A stretch of 64,000 nucleotides of DNA. Source: Oscillospiraceae bacterium (lineage in GTDB: Bacteria > Bacillota > Clostridia > Oscillospirales > Acutalibacteraceae). Below are positions 53,578-62,918 of the stretch, in pieces (the first letter of the stretch is position 1; every line of letters starts with the position of its first letter). Under the pieces are notes generated by a model. That model did no database searches. It had not been told where the DNA came from and saw nothing but the letters and a program-made list of their open reading frames with translations. The DNA is taken from the NCBI GenBank assembly GCA_031262985.1, contig JAISGQ010000018.1, positions 1-64,000 of the forward strand. The letters run 5' to 3'. The position numbers and the translations under genes are program-made.

Positions 53578-54468
53578 CTACACCGCTGAAATCAAGTCGA
53601 GCGGGTCATACGCAGGGTGCAGCGCGCTGTTGACCGCGAGGGCTATGAGGCGGGAGGAGCGTTCTATCAGCAAATCAATCTCACGCGGAGTGACTATCAT
53701 ATTCTCCCCGCGCGGAGAGGATGACGCCTGCAGCTTGTCGGCGACCTCGCTGTCAAGTCCTACTGTTTCGGCGACGTCGGTCATGAGCGTCACTGCGTCA
53801 ACCACTGTCGGCACTCCTATGGAGATAACGGGAACGCCCACTGTCTCCTCGTTGATTTTCGGGCGGTTGTTCCCTACTCCCGCGCCGGGAGAAATGCCGC
53901 TGTCGCTTATCTGCACCGTACAGCCGAGCCTTCCCAGCCGTCTGGAGGCAAGCGCGTCAATGGCTATAACAGCCGATGGATTGAGGTTTTGACAGAGCGA
54001 CTTGATTATCTCGATAAGCTCTATACCCGTCTGCCCGAGTACTCCGGGGGAGATTACAGCAACAGAACGCAGACCTTCAAGTCCCGCACTTCTCGCGATT
54101 TCTCCCGAAATATGCCGTGTAGCGAGAACGCTCTCCGTAGTCTTAGGACCTAATGCGTCGGGAGTGATAAAATGATTGCCTATTCCTATAACGAGTATCG
54201 TTCCCTCGGGCGGCAGGAGGCTTGAAAGCTCCTCGGCTACGGCTTCCACCCGCGCGTCCACCTTAAATGAGGAGTCGGTAAACGGCGTCATTTCTATGGT
54301 AGTATAAACTCCGCACGGCTTTCCGATTACTGCCGCGCCGTTTTCGTTTGTTATTTTTATTCGGTTTATAGATAGTCCGTTTCGCGTTTCGCTTTCGGTT
54401 GATACTCCGTCAACGGTTTTCTGTTCGGCGAGTTCGCTTGCTTCAAGAGCGAGGTCAGTTCTCTGCAT
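53578..54468 (-). CDS. gpr: Spore protease GPR
   Basis: A 296-residue germination protease that degrades the small acid-soluble spore proteins during germination. The N-terminal MQRTDLALEASE contains the propeptide region. Core motifs are visible: VIGIGNHFITPDALGPKT, the conserved Asp-containing VIAIDALASRRLGRLG, ISDSGISPGAGVGN and VPVISIGVPTVVDA. The enzyme is made in the forespore, and a sigma-G-like promoter is present upstream. AGGAAGGG precedes the ATG. Confidence 0.95.
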   Translation of the reverse strand: MQRTDLALEASELAEQKTVDGVSTESETRNGLSINRIKITNENGAAVIGKPCGVYTTIEMTPFTDSSFKVDARVEAVAEELSSLLPPEGTILVIGIGNHFITPDALGPKTTESVLATRHISGEIARSAGLEGLRSVAVISPGVLGQTGIELIEIIKSLCQNLNPSAVIAIDALASRRLGRLGCTVQISDSGISPGAGVGNNRPKINEETVGVPVISIGVPTVVDAVTLMTDVAETVGLDSEVADKLQASSSPRGENMIVTPREIDLLIERSSRLIALAVNSALHPAYDPLDLISAV

Positions 54469-54515
54469 AGTAAATTTCCCTTCCTGTGTGTTTTGGAGTG
54501 ATGGCTTGCTATACT

Positions 54516-54545
54516 TATTATGGGAAATTCAGGTGTATAATATAC
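54516..54545 (-). promoter_or_regulatory. Sigma-G-like promoter of gpr
   Basis: On the minus strand GTATA (54541-54545), an 18-base spacer and CATAATA (54516-54522) fit the sigma-F/G pattern. Distance to the gpr start is about 48 bases. sigG itself is at 27.4 kb. Confidence 0.62.
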
Positions 54546-54563
54546 GCAAGTGGGACTGCGAAA

Positions 54564-54607
54564 AAATCATATCGCTTCAGAATTGAAGCGATATGATTTT
54601 TTGTGGG
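54564..54607. terminator. Terminator of thrS
   Basis: ATCATATCGCTTCA and TGAAGCGATATGAT pair perfectly and are flanked by A and T runs on both sides. It lies 15 bases after the thrS stop on the minus strand. Confidence 0.92.
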
Positions 54608-54621
54608 GTTATGACGGAATA

Positions 54622-56583
54622 CTACTTACTAAACTTAGCCTTTGACGCAATCTCCTCAAGTGCCTCTGAGATGAACTGCGTAACCGGCATAGTACCCAAG
54701 TCCCCCGATTTTCTCGAACGAACCGACACCGTGCCGTCCTCCGCTTCCTTGTCTCCGATAATGAGCATATAGGGGATTTTTTCAAGCTGTGCTTCCCTTA
54801 TTTTGTAGCCGATTTTCTCGCTCCTGCCGTCAACAGTACAGCGAATACCGCGGCTTCGCATCTCCTTAGCAATCGTTTCCGAAATCTCCTTCGTCCTGTC
54901 TGTAATCGGGAGTACACGAACTTGCTCGAACATCATCCACATAGGCAGTGCGCCTGCGTATTTCTCCAGCAGCAGTGCCAGTGTCCGCTCATAGCAGCCT
55001 AATGATGTGCGGTGAATGACATAGGGGTACTTCTTCTGTCCGTCGGAGTCGATATACTCCATGCCGAACCGCTCGGCGAGCTGGAAATCAACCTGTATCG
55101 TGATGAGAGTGTCCTCCTTGCCGTGGACGTTCTTAATCTGTATGTCGAGCTTAGGGCCATAGAAGGCAGCTTCTCCGTCCTCCTCTGTGTAGTTAATTTC
55201 GAGGGAGTCGAGAATATTTCGCATAATTCCCTGCACATTCTCCCACTCCTCGGGACTGCCGATATACTTATCCCTGTCGTTTTCATCCCATTTGGAGAAT
55301 CTGTAGGAGACGTCCTCCTCCAACCCGACTGTCGTGAGAAGATACTTCGCCAATTCGAGACAGCCGGCAAACTCCTCCTCAAGCTGGTCGGGGCGCACAG
55401 CTAAGTGTCCCTCGGAGATGGTAAACTGCCGCACTCTTATAAGCCCGTGCATCTCGCCGCTTGCCTCGTTCCTGAAAAGCGTGGAGGTCTCGTTGTACCT
55501 GAGCGGAAGGTCTCTGTAGCTCCTCGGTCGGTTGAGGTACGCCATGAACTGGAAGGGGCAGGTCATGGGGCGGAGAGCAAAAATCTCCTCTCCCTCATCC
55601 TCCCACTTGTCGCTGTCGCCCATTACAAACATCCCGTCGCGGTAGTGGTCCCAGTGTCCGCTTATTTTGTACAGCTCGCGCTTCGCCATAAACGGAGTTT
55701 TCGTCAGGAGGTAGCCTCCCGCCTCCTCTGTGTCCTCGACAAACCGCTGTAGTGTCCGCACAGTGGTAGCACCCTTAGGCAGGAGGATGGGCAGCCCCTG
55801 CCCGATTACGTCAACAGTGGTGAAGTACTCAAGCTCCCTGCCGATTTTGTTGTGGTCGCGCTTCTTCGCCTCCTCAACAGCTAAGAGGTATTCATCAAGC
55901 TCGGATTTCTTCGGGAACGCCGTGCCGTAAATCCTCTGGAGCTGTGCCTTCGCGGAGTCACCGCGCCAGTACGCACCTGTACACTGAGTTAGCTTTACAG
56001 CTTTTAGAGAGCCTGTGGACATGAGGTGAGGACCCGCGCACAGATCGACAAACTCCCCCTGCCGGTAGAAGGAGATAGCCTCGCCCTTGTCGGCGTGTTC
56101 GCTGATAAGCTCGGCTTTGTAGGGCTGATTTGCCTCCTCCATGAGCTTTATTGCCTCATCTGGAGGCAGTTCAAACCGCTCAATCGGAAGATTTTCCTTG
56201 ATTATTTTTCTCATTTCATCCTCAATTTTCATGAGTTCGTCCGGAGAGATACTCTTTCCTTCAAGGTCAAAGTCGTAGAAAAAGCCGTTGTCTATCGCAG
56301 GTCCTACTCCTAATTTCGCGTTTGGGAAAATCCTCAGCACCGCCTGCGCCATGACGTGGGAGGCGGTATGCCTGTATGCCTTCTTGCCGTCACTGTCGGC
56401 GAATGTCAGGAATGTAACGTCTGAATCCTCTGCAATGAGGGTTCGCAAATCGCACACTTTGCCGTTTATAACAGCCGCACACGCGGACTTGTAAAGTCCC
56501 GCGCTCAGGTCCTTTGCCGCGTCAGCGGAGGAAATTGCTTCGGAATACTCTCGCACCGAGCCGTCTTTAAGTGTTATTTTCAT
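54622..56583 (-). CDS. thrS: Threonine-tRNA ligase
   Basis: A 653-residue class II aminoacyl-tRNA synthetase. The N-terminal TGS domain, the editing domain (HTASHVMAQAVLRIFPNAKLGVGPA) and the catalytic domain (FALRPMTCPFQFMAY with the zinc Cys, FRNEASGEMHGLIRVRQFT as motif 2) are followed by the anticodon-binding domain (QVRVLPITDR). I use the ATG at 56583, preceded by AAAGGAG, rather than an in-frame TTG upstream. Expression is controlled by a T-box leader just before it. Confidence 0.97.
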   Translation of the reverse strand: MKITLKDGSVREYSEAISSADAAKDLSAGLYKSACAAVINGKVCDLRTLIAEDSDVTFLTFADSDGKKAYRHTASHVMAQAVLRIFPNAKLGVGPAIDNGFFYDFDLEGKSISPDELMKIEDEMRKIIKENLPIERFELPPDEAIKLMEEANQPYKAELISEHADKGEAISFYRQGEFVDLCAGPHLMSTGSLKAVKLTQCTGAYWRGDSAKAQLQRIYGTAFPKKSELDEYLLAVEEAKKRDHNKIGRELEYFTTVDVIGQGLPILLPKGATTVRTLQRFVEDTEEAGGYLLTKTPFMAKRELYKISGHWDHYRDGMFVMGDSDKWEDEGEEIFALRPMTCPFQFMAYLNRPRSYRDLPLRYNETSTLFRNEASGEMHGLIRVRQFTISEGHLAVRPDQLEEEFAGCLELAKYLLTTVGLEEDVSYRFSKWDENDRDKYIGSPEEWENVQGIMRNILDSLEINYTEEDGEAAFYGPKLDIQIKNVHGKEDTLITIQVDFQLAERFGMEYIDSDGQKKYPYVIHRTSLGCYERTLALLLEKYAGALPMWMMFEQVRVLPITDRTKEISETIAKEMRSRGIRCTVDGRSEKIGYKIREAQLEKIPYMLIIGDKEAEDGTVSVRSRKSGDLGTMPVTQFISEALEEIASKAKFSK

Positions 56584-56629
56584 GATTTTTACTCCTTTCA
56601 ACTGTAGGGGAAAATGTAGGGATAAACAA

Positions 56630-56886
56630 AAAGCTTCGCCCCATAAAGTATGGGGCGAAGCAAAAGCTCCACGGTTCCACCCATGTTTGTGTAAAGACTA
56701 CACACTCATAAATAAACCTCTTAACGTAAGGTCAGCCGTCACAGCCTACTTTTGCCTACTATAGGGCAGGTTCGGTGTGCACTCGAGGGTGGTGTTCGTC
56801 CTTTTGCAGATGTTCGCCGCTCTCAGCTCCGCAGCAAATCTCTGGCTTCATCTTTCGGCGAAAGGAGTACTGTCCCTGTCATCGCT
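56630..56886 (-). promoter_or_regulatory. T-box riboswitch, threonine type
   Basis: On the minus strand the T-box sequence GGGTGGAACCGTGGA lies at 56668-56683, followed by the terminator GCTTCGCCCC/GGGGCGAAGC (56633-56661) and T's. Upstream, stem I contains an AGCTGAGAGCGGC-like loop and, after CGAAC, the codons ACC-ACC (56788-56793), which read threonine. The leader should let transcription proceed when tRNA-Thr is uncharged. Confidence 0.9.
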
Positions 56887-56952
56887 TTAACTACGATAAA
56901 TGATAGCACTATAAAACTGCTTTGTCAATATTTCGTGGGATTTTTGGCTTGT

Positions 56953-58212
56953 CTATCTGAATTTATTTGAAGGGAGTAAAAACTGCTCTCGATTAAACAG
57001 ATCAAACGCATCACCCTTGCCGTAAACGAATATCAAATCTCCGTTTGACAGGGAGTACAAATTGACGGCATACGCTTCTTTGAGCGGCACAGAAAATTTT
57101 ACCGCCTTAATTTTATCGTTTTGTGTATCTATTATATAGAGCGGACATCCTTTTGCTTTCAGTTCGCCGTTGTCATCGACATTTCTCTCAATGAAAATAA
57201 TATATTTATCTGAAATCGCGTAGAGTACGTTTCCACTTTCGCCCTTCATAATCAGACGAACGCCGTCAGAGGTCTTTTTGCAGATGTAGTTTGTGAGGGA
57301 TTCGTATGTGCGAAAAACAATGTAGTCACCGACAAGCTCAAGCTCTACGGGCTGCTCGTCTCCGATAATACCGCCGAATCCGGTCAGTTCTTCTGTAGCT
57401 AAAAGCTCCCCGTTTTGGCTGTAGTGATAGAGGAAAAACTCATACGCATCCGAAATTCTCCTTCGTCCAAAGCCGTAGATTTCGCCGTTTTTCACGGCTA
57501 ACCGCTCAAGCAGGATTCCCTCGCTGTCGCTCCAATCGACTCCGTTTTCGTAGCGTTCGCGGATAATCTCCTTCTTATCTCCTCCCACCTCGTACAGTGT
57601 CGCCACAGTGAGAACGGCGTAGTCCGTTTTATCAGAGGGCATTTGCACCATATAATATGAGAGAAACTGAGTTTCGGATACCTTGCACAAATAGACAAAC
57701 GGAGTACTGAGTGCCATTTCGTCCACAATCTCCACCTCGCCTGTTTTGCCGTCCACTCTCGTGAGCTTCAAATCATGCAGGGAGGACTCGCCAAACTCCT
57801 GCGTGTAGCTTTTCCACTCGTAGTATCGGTTTTGCATCACAATTTCAGAGCCTGAGCCTATACTCCACGACGGGAAATTATCGGGATAGTCCAATTGCTT
57901 CTCCTCATGGGAATCGGCGTCGGTGAGCATATATGTCTCCTCCGTCATTCCGTCGGGAGTTAGGTAAGCCTTGCCGCCGTAGTAATATTCATCCAATTTA
58001 TCAAAGACAGTAAAATTGCCGAGGTCGAGCGGCTTTAGGTCTACGCCCCAATCCTCATGCGAAGGAGTAACGTCGGGCAACACCACACTCATGCCTGCCG
58101 CCTGTTCGGGTGAAATGTAACCGCCTGTGTCGGGTTCGGGTTTATCTTTGGCACAGGCGAATAATGTGAGCAAGAATAATAATGAGATGAAAAGCCTCGC
58201 TGTATTTCTCAT
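56953..58212 (-). CDS. Lipoprotein, probable beta-propeller-like
   Basis: A 419-residue secreted lipoprotein. The signal peptide MRNTARLFISLLFLLTLFAC ends in the lipobox LFAC with Cys at 20. The mature part is rich in aromatic beta-strand segments (SYYMVQMPSDKTDYAVLTVATLYE, GDYIVFRTYES, DKYIIFIERNVDD), suggesting a repetitive beta-propeller. No enzyme motif and no known family recognised. It lies 16 bases after dgkA in the same direction, so it probably ends the phoH-ybeY-dgkA operon. Confidence 0.68.
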   Translation of the reverse strand: MRNTARLFISLLFLLTLFACAKDKPEPDTGGYISPEQAAGMSVVLPDVTPSHEDWGVDLKPLDLGNFTVFDKLDEYYYGGKAYLTPDGMTEETYMLTDADSHEEKQLDYPDNFPSWSIGSGSEIVMQNRYYEWKSYTQEFGESSLHDLKLTRVDGKTGEVEIVDEMALSTPFVYLCKVSETQFLSYYMVQMPSDKTDYAVLTVATLYEVGGDKKEIIRERYENGVDWSDSEGILLERLAVKNGEIYGFGRRRISDAYEFFLYHYSQNGELLATEELTGFGGIIGDEQPVELELVGDYIVFRTYESLTNYICKKTSDGVRLIMKGESGNVLYAISDKYIIFIERNVDDNGELKAKGCPLYIIDTQNDKIKAVKFSVPLKEAYAVNLYSLSNGDLIFVYGKGDAFDLFNREQFLLPSNKFR

Positions 58213-58228
58213 GTTACAGAACCCCACT

Positions 58229-58723
58229 TCAATTCGTACTCTTCTTTGTCGGCACGGCGAACACAAACAGCACTGCCGCCGCCGCGCTGAGCAGGAGCAG
58301 TACAAGCCTGTGCGGCACGAGGTGATACTCCACCACCGGCAGGAGGAGTTCGGAGCGTCCGAACATCGCCACTCCCGCCGCCACGGCGGTCGCCGCACCT
58401 ATCAAAACCGAACCCGCCGCTATGTCCTTGGCGAGTTCGGCAAATTTCGAGTATTCGGAGGTAGCGCAGTCCACCGCACGCTCCACGGCAGAATTTACGC
58501 CCTCAAGCGCGAGAACCAACCCGCACAGCAGTATGACTACTGCTGTTTCGGCGCGTGTAGGAGAAAAAAAGCGCAGGAAATACGCCGCGTAGGCACACGC
58601 ACACAGGTGAAACCTGAAATTTCGCTCACGCACAACGCAGTGCCAAACTCCCCTCCCCGCATATTTAAACGCGCGGAGAAACAGCCCAAACGGCGACTTA
58701 CTGCTCTGTCGCATAGCTTTCAT
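58229..58723 (-). CDS. dgkA: Diacylglycerol/undecaprenol kinase
   Basis: A 164-residue membrane kinase of the DgkA family. In Bacillota these phosphorylate undecaprenol, recycling it for wall synthesis. The active-site signature LEGVNSAVERAVDC (about 72-85) and AKDIAAGSVLI are intact. Several hydrophobic segments follow, the last an extension of about 35 residues. The start overlaps the end of ybeY by 26 bases. Fits with uppP at 7.6 kb in the same lipid cycle. Confidence 0.85.
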   Translation of the reverse strand: MKAMRQSSKSPFGLFLRAFKYAGRGVWHCVVRERNFRFHLCACAYAAYFLRFFSPTRAETAVVILLCGLVLALEGVNSAVERAVDCATSEYSKFAELAKDIAAGSVLIGAATAVAAGVAMFGRSELLLPVVEYHLVPHRLVLLLLSAAAAVLFVFAVPTKKSTN

Positions 58724-59198
58724 CTCGCGGCAGTCCGAGCATAATCATCACTGTTTCTTCCTTCTCCCTCATGCGGACAGCCTCAAGCCCGCCCGCCTCG
58801 TGGTCGTAGCCGAGCAGGTGCAGCATCGAGTGAACTGTCAGGTATCCAAGCTCACGGCGCAGGGAGTGACCGAATCGCTCCGCCTGCTCAACCGCCCTCG
58901 GCACACAGATTACAATGTCGCCGAGCTGCTTTGCTCCTGTTTCGGGATGAAGGTCGTACTCCCCGTTTTCGCCCAGCGGGAAGGAGAGGACGTCCGTCAC
59001 GCTGTCGACATTCCTGTGAGTTTTGTTAAGCTCGCGTATACGCTCGTTGTCAACGAATGTAACGCACACATCGGCAGGACCTGTCAAGTTCTCCATCTTC
59101 AAAACTGCGTTGCAGCAGCGTCTTATCAAAAGCCGCATCCCCGTGGGTATTTTCTCCGCCTTCTGGCTGTCGGTTATGATAACCTTAATCTTTTCCAT
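58698..59198 (-). CDS. ybeY: Endoribonuclease YbeY
   Basis: A 166-residue metal-dependent RNase involved in 16S rRNA maturation. The zinc motif HSMLHLLGYDH (H-x3-H-x5-H) is intact, and VTDVLSFPLGENG is the other family signature. ATG at 59198 with GGGAGG upstream; a TTG 18 bases earlier overlaps that site. Follows phoH in the same direction, the classic phoH-ybeY-dgkA order of Bacillota. Confidence 0.96.
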   Translation of the reverse strand: MEKIKVIITDSQKAEKIPTGMRLLIRRCCNAVLKMENLTGPADVCVTFVDNERIRELNKTHRNVDSVTDVLSFPLGENGEYDLHPETGAKQLGDIVICVPRAVEQAERFGHSLRRELGYLTVHSMLHLLGYDHEAGGLEAVRMREKEETVMIMLGLPRDESYATEQ

Positions 59199-59295
59199 CC
59201 TTTTAAAACCTCCCAACTAATTGTAGAAAAACCGCATACTTACTAACTTATCTCTTAGGCGGCGTAGACGCTGCCTATTCCAAATCCCCTATTCC

Positions 59296-60270
59296 CTATC
59301 TCCTGCCGCCGGATTTTCTCTCGTTTTCAGCTTTTTCATATGCTTTTACAATATCCTGAACCAGACGATGCCGCACAACGTCCTTATCCGAAAATTCGAC
59401 TATGCCGATGCCGTCTATGTTTTTCAGCAGACGGAACACCTCCACCAGTCCCGACTGCTTGCCGTCGGGGAGGTCAATCTGCGAAATATCGCCGTTAATA
59501 ACCATCTTGGAGTTGAAACCCAGCCTTGTCAGGAACATCTTCATCTGCTCGCGGGAGGTGTTCTGCCCCTCGTCGAGTATGATAAAGCTGTCGTCGAGCG
59601 TCCTGCCGCGCATATACGCGAGGGGAGCAACCTCGATTGAGCCGCGCTCCTGATATTTCTGGAAGGACTCGCCTCCGAGCATATCGAACAGAGCGTCGTA
59701 GAGAGGACGAAGGTAGGGGTCTATCTTCTGCTGCAAATCTCCCGGGAGGAAGCCGAGCTTCTCCCCCGCCTCGACTGCCGGACGGGTGAGTATAATCCTC
59801 GCCACGTTGCCCGCCTTAAACGCCGCAACCGCCATAGCTACAGCGAGGTAGGTCTTTCCCGTTCCGGCAGGACCTACTCCTATGGTTATGGTGTTTTTCT
59901 CTATAGTTTCGACATAGTTGCTCTGCCCCAAAGTCTTGGGCTTTACGGGCTTGCCCTTAGTTGTGACGCAGATACATTCCTTGAGCATCTGCTCCATCTT
60001 ATGGTCGATTCCGTCGTTGACCATAGCTATGCAGTAACGCACATTCTGCTCACTGATTGTTTCGCCTTTCGAGAGCATCATGAGCAGAGTATTGATAGTC
60101 CGCGCCGCCTTTTCCACTCTGCCCTCCTCCCCCGAAACCGAGAGAGAGGAGCCGCGGCTGATTATAGCAACGGAAAATTCCTTCTCTATTATCTTTATGT
60201 TTTCATCGAAGCTTCCGAACAGTCCTGCCGCGTGTTCCATACGCTCGAAATTTATTGTTTGTTCTGCCAT
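59296..60270 (-). CDS. phoH: PhoH-like ATPase
   Basis: A 324-residue P-loop ATPase. Walker A is GPAGTGKT and Walker B region DDSFIILDEGQNTSREQMKMFLTR. An N-terminal KH-like part precedes it (about 1-85). PhoH proteins are thought to act in RNA handling with YbeY; the exact role is open. Start ATG with AGGGCGG upstream. First gene of its operon. Confidence 0.94.
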   Translation of the reverse strand: MAEQTINFERMEHAAGLFGSFDENIKIIEKEFSVAIISRGSSLSVSGEEGRVEKAARTINTLLMMLSKGETISEQNVRYCIAMVNDGIDHKMEQMLKECICVTTKGKPVKPKTLGQSNYVETIEKNTITIGVGPAGTGKTYLAVAMAVAAFKAGNVARIILTRPAVEAGEKLGFLPGDLQQKIDPYLRPLYDALFDMLGGESFQKYQERGSIEVAPLAYMRGRTLDDSFIILDEGQNTSREQMKMFLTRLGFNSKMVINGDISQIDLPDGKQSGLVEVFRLLKNIDGIGIVEFSDKDVVRHRLVQDIVKAYEKAENERKSGGRR

Positions 60271-60420
60271 TTACCGCCCTTGCTTTCAAGTGTTTTAGGA
60301 TTTGAATTGGTTCAACTATAATTTTACATAGTATCCCCGTAATTTTTGTACATTATAACACAACAAAATGTGAAAGTCACTACTTAATTGAGTTTTTCGG
60401 TAATAATTGCTAAATAATAC

Positions 60421-60832
60421 TTGTTGTCCTTATGGACAACGTTAAGTGCAGCGCGTTGCGCGACAGTGAAGTACCACCTGCGGCGGCGTGAAATGTTGTC
60501 CTCACGGACAACGTGAAGTGCCACCTCGCGGTGACGTGAAGTGTTGCCCTACGGACAACGTGAAAGAGTGAAGTGCCGCGCGTTGCGCAACAGTGAAGTT
60601 GTCCTTACGGACAACGTGAAGCACCCTGAAATGAAATTTCAGGGTGCTGAGAATCGGCAGTTTATATATAATTCTTTCGCCTTCAGCGAAAGTCGCCTAA
60701 ACGTCACCTATCGGTGACACTTCACATCATCCGCAAGGATGATACTTCACTTCTTCACGACATGAAATATTATTTCATGTCACTTCACGTTACGCATCAG
60801 CGTGATACTTCACATCATCCTCAGGATGATTT
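60421..60832. repeat. Mosaic of short palindromes with GTGAAGT spacers
   Basis: A roughly 400-bp chain of at least ten different hairpins, among them TTGTCCTTATGGACAA (variants occur four times), GCGCGTTGCGC, CACCTCGCGGTG, ACCCTGAAATGAAATTTCAG (with GGT), CTTTCGCCTTCAGCGAAAG, ATCATCCGCAAGGATGAT and GACATGAAATATTATTTCAT. They are joined by GTGAAGT in the left half and by its complement ACTTCAC in the right half, with the switch near 60660. The last palindrome contains the stop codon of ntpD. The rest of 60271-60820 has no gene. Confidence 0.88.
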
Positions 60833-61480
60833 CTTTGCTTCCATGACCTTTTCGAGCATCATGTCCTTGACCTTCATCAGTCTCGCAGTAGCACTCCGCT
60901 CGTTCTCCTCAAGCTTCATGGCAATCATCTTTATCGTCTGCTCGTACTGAGGAATCATGACGTGTTCGAGTGCGTTGACGCGCCGTCTGGTCTTTTCAAT
61001 CTCAGCGGCAAGCATCTGCGCGGACTTCTCGGCCTCCGCAAGACGAATCATCTCGGGGAGAAGCCCTGACAGCTCCTCCACCGCAGAATCCAAATCGCCC
61101 GACGTAAACGCAAAGGAGTAGGAGAAAATATCCGATGCTCCCGCTGATTTGCCCTTTGCCTTAAATGTGGGAATATCCACACTCATCACGTTTTTCGTGC
61201 CCACCTCAAGCGACATCTGATAGCTCGGCAGGAGCAGTGCGGTGTCTATTGTCTCGTCCTGCATAACGCTTCGGGCGACGACAAAGCTCTTGTTCGCCTC
61301 CGCTATGCCGTACTCCACACGCTCGCGCAGAACCTTATTCTCCCGAACAAGGTCGAGGAACTGCCGCATAAGCTCATCTCTCTTATCCTTGAGGAGCTTA
61401 TGTCCTCGCCGCGCAGTGACAAGCCGCTTCTTGAGCCTTGTCAGCTCCATTCGGGTAGGATTTACATTTATAGCAGCCAT
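60821..61480 (-). CDS. ntpD: V-type ATP synthase subunit D
   Basis: A 219-residue coiled-coil central-stalk subunit of the V-type ATPase. The opening NPTRMELTRLKKRLVTARRGHKLLKDKRDEL and the C-terminal RRRVNALEHVMIPQYEQTIKMI are typical. It transmits rotation between the A3B3 head and the membrane ring. The last codons (KKSS and stop) lie in the terminal palindrome of the repeat mosaic. The complex can make ATP or pump H+ or Na+; the ion cannot be judged from this subunit. Confidence 0.95.
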   Translation of the reverse strand: MAAINVNPTRMELTRLKKRLVTARRGHKLLKDKRDELMRQFLDLVRENKVLRERVEYGIAEANKSFVVARSVMQDETIDTALLLPSYQMSLEVGTKNVMSVDIPTFKAKGKSAGASDIFSYSFAFTSGDLDSAVEELSGLLPEMIRLAEAEKSAQMLAAEIEKTRRRVNALEHVMIPQYEQTIKMIAMKLEENERSATARLMKVKDMMLEKVMEAKKSS

Positions 61481-61508
61481 AATCTGCCACCCTCTTTCCG
61501 CTTACCGC

Positions 61509-61540
61509 TGTTACTCCGCACTCCATATAGTGCGGAATAA
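61509..61540. repeat. Hairpin between ntpB and ntpD
   Basis: TTACTCCGCACT and AGTGCGGAATAA form an imperfect stem in the 67-base gap. It could set the relative amounts of subunits B and D, or stabilise mRNA. Confidence 0.6.
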
Positions 61541-61547
61541 CCGAAAC

Positions 61548-62918
61548 TTATTTGTCGTAGTAGGTGTCGAGGAACTCGTCCTTGATACGCTTAAGCTCGC
61601 TCCTCGGGAGAATCTTGAGCAGTTCCCAGCCGGTAGCCAGTGTCTCCTCTATCGTGCGGTTTCCCTCGTAGCCCTGAGAGACGTACTCCCGCTCGAATCT
61701 GTCGGCAAACCGCGCGTAGAGCTTATCTACATCTGTCAGCGCCGCCTCTCCGAGGATAACCATAAGCTCCTTGCAGTCCTTACCGCGCGCGTATGCCGCG
61801 AAGAGCTGATTCATCGTGTTTGCGTGGTCGGCGCGGGTTTTCCCCTCGCCTATTCCCTTGTCCTTCAGTCTTGACAGGGAGGGCAGCACGTCGATAGGCG
61901 GCTGTATGCCCTTTCTGTAAAGCTCACGGGAGAGGATAATCTGTCCCTCCGTGATGTAGCCTGTCAAATCGGGGATGGGGTGAGTTTTGTCGTCCTCAGG
62001 CATTGTGAGGATGGGTATGAGCGTAATTGAGCCGTCCTTCCCCTTGAGCCTGCCCGCTCGCTCGTATAAGGAGGCGAGGTCGGTGTACATATAGCCGGGA
62101 TAGCCGCGTCTGCCCGGAACTTCCTTACGCGCGGCGGAGACCTCGCGCAGTGCGTCTGCGTAGTTGGTGATATCCGTAATAATTACGAGTACGTGCATCC
62201 CCTTCTCGAACGCCAGATACTCAGCGGCTGTCAGAGCCATTCGCGGAGTAGCAATACGCTCTACCGCAGGGTCGTTCGCGAGGTTTACGAACATGACAGT
62301 TCTGTCTATAGCTCCCGTCTCGCGGAAGGAGTTGATGAAGTAGTTCGATTCCTCGAATGTGATACCTACGGCGGCAAAGACTACGGCGAACTTCTCGTCC
62401 TTACCTCTAACCTTTGCCTGACGGGCAATCTGCGCGGCAAGCTGTGCGTGGGGCAGTCCGGAGGCGGAGAAAATGGGTAGCTTCTGCCCTCTTACGAGGG
62501 TGTTCAGTCCGTCAATCGCCGATACGCCCGTCTGAATAAACTCCTGAGGATAGTTTCTCGCGGCAGGATTCATAGGTACGCCGTTTATGTCAACACGCTT
62601 ATCGGGGATTATCTCAGGTCCGCCGTCAATCGGTCGTCCCAGTCCATCGAATACACGCGCAAGCATATCGGAGGAGACGGCAAGTTCCATACTCCTGCCG
62701 AGAAAACGCACCTTGCTGTCGGAGAGGTTGATTCCCGCACTCGAGTCGAAAAGCTGCACGAGAGCATCCGAGCCGTTAATCTCGAGGACTTTACAGCGGC
62801 GGCGTTCTCCGCTTGCAAGCTCTATTTCGGCAAGCTCGTTGTATTTTACATCTGATACGCCCTTAACCAGCATAAGAGGACCTGCCACTTCTTCGATTGT
62901 TCTGTATTCTCTCGGCAT
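61548..62918 (-). CDS. ntpB: V-type ATP synthase subunit B
   Basis: A 456-residue non-catalytic nucleotide-binding subunit. It has the family segments [72 protein letters not shown] (degenerate P-loop, as normal for B) and [35 protein letters not shown]. The start codon shares one base with the stop codon of subunit A (TAATG), so translation is coupled. Confidence 0.97.
   Translation of the reverse strand: MPREYRTIEEVAGPLMLVKGVSDVKYNELAEIELASGERRRCKVLEINGSDALVQLFDSSAGINLSDSKVRFLGRSMELAVSSDMLARVFDGLGRPIDGGPEIIPDKRVDINGVPMNPAARNYPQEFIQTGVSAIDGLNTLVRGQKLPIFSASGLPHAQLAAQIARQAKVRGKDEKFAVVFAAVGITFEESNYFINSFRETGAIDRTVMFVNLANDPAVERIATPRMALTAAEYLAFEKGMHVLVIITDITNYADALREVSAARKEVPGRRGYPGYMYTDLASLYERAGRLKGKDGSITLIPILTMPEDDKTHPIPDLTGYITEGQIILSRELYRKGIQPPIDVLPSLSRLKDKGIGEGKTRADHANTMNQLFAAYARGKDCKELMVILGEAALTDVDKLYARFADRFEREYVSQGYEGNRTIEETLATGWELLKILPRSELKRIKDEFLDTYYDK

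Noticed and set aside
60421-60832. CRISPR array
   Set aside because: The constant part is only about 7 bases and the variable parts are all palindromes of differing length; no cas genes nearby.
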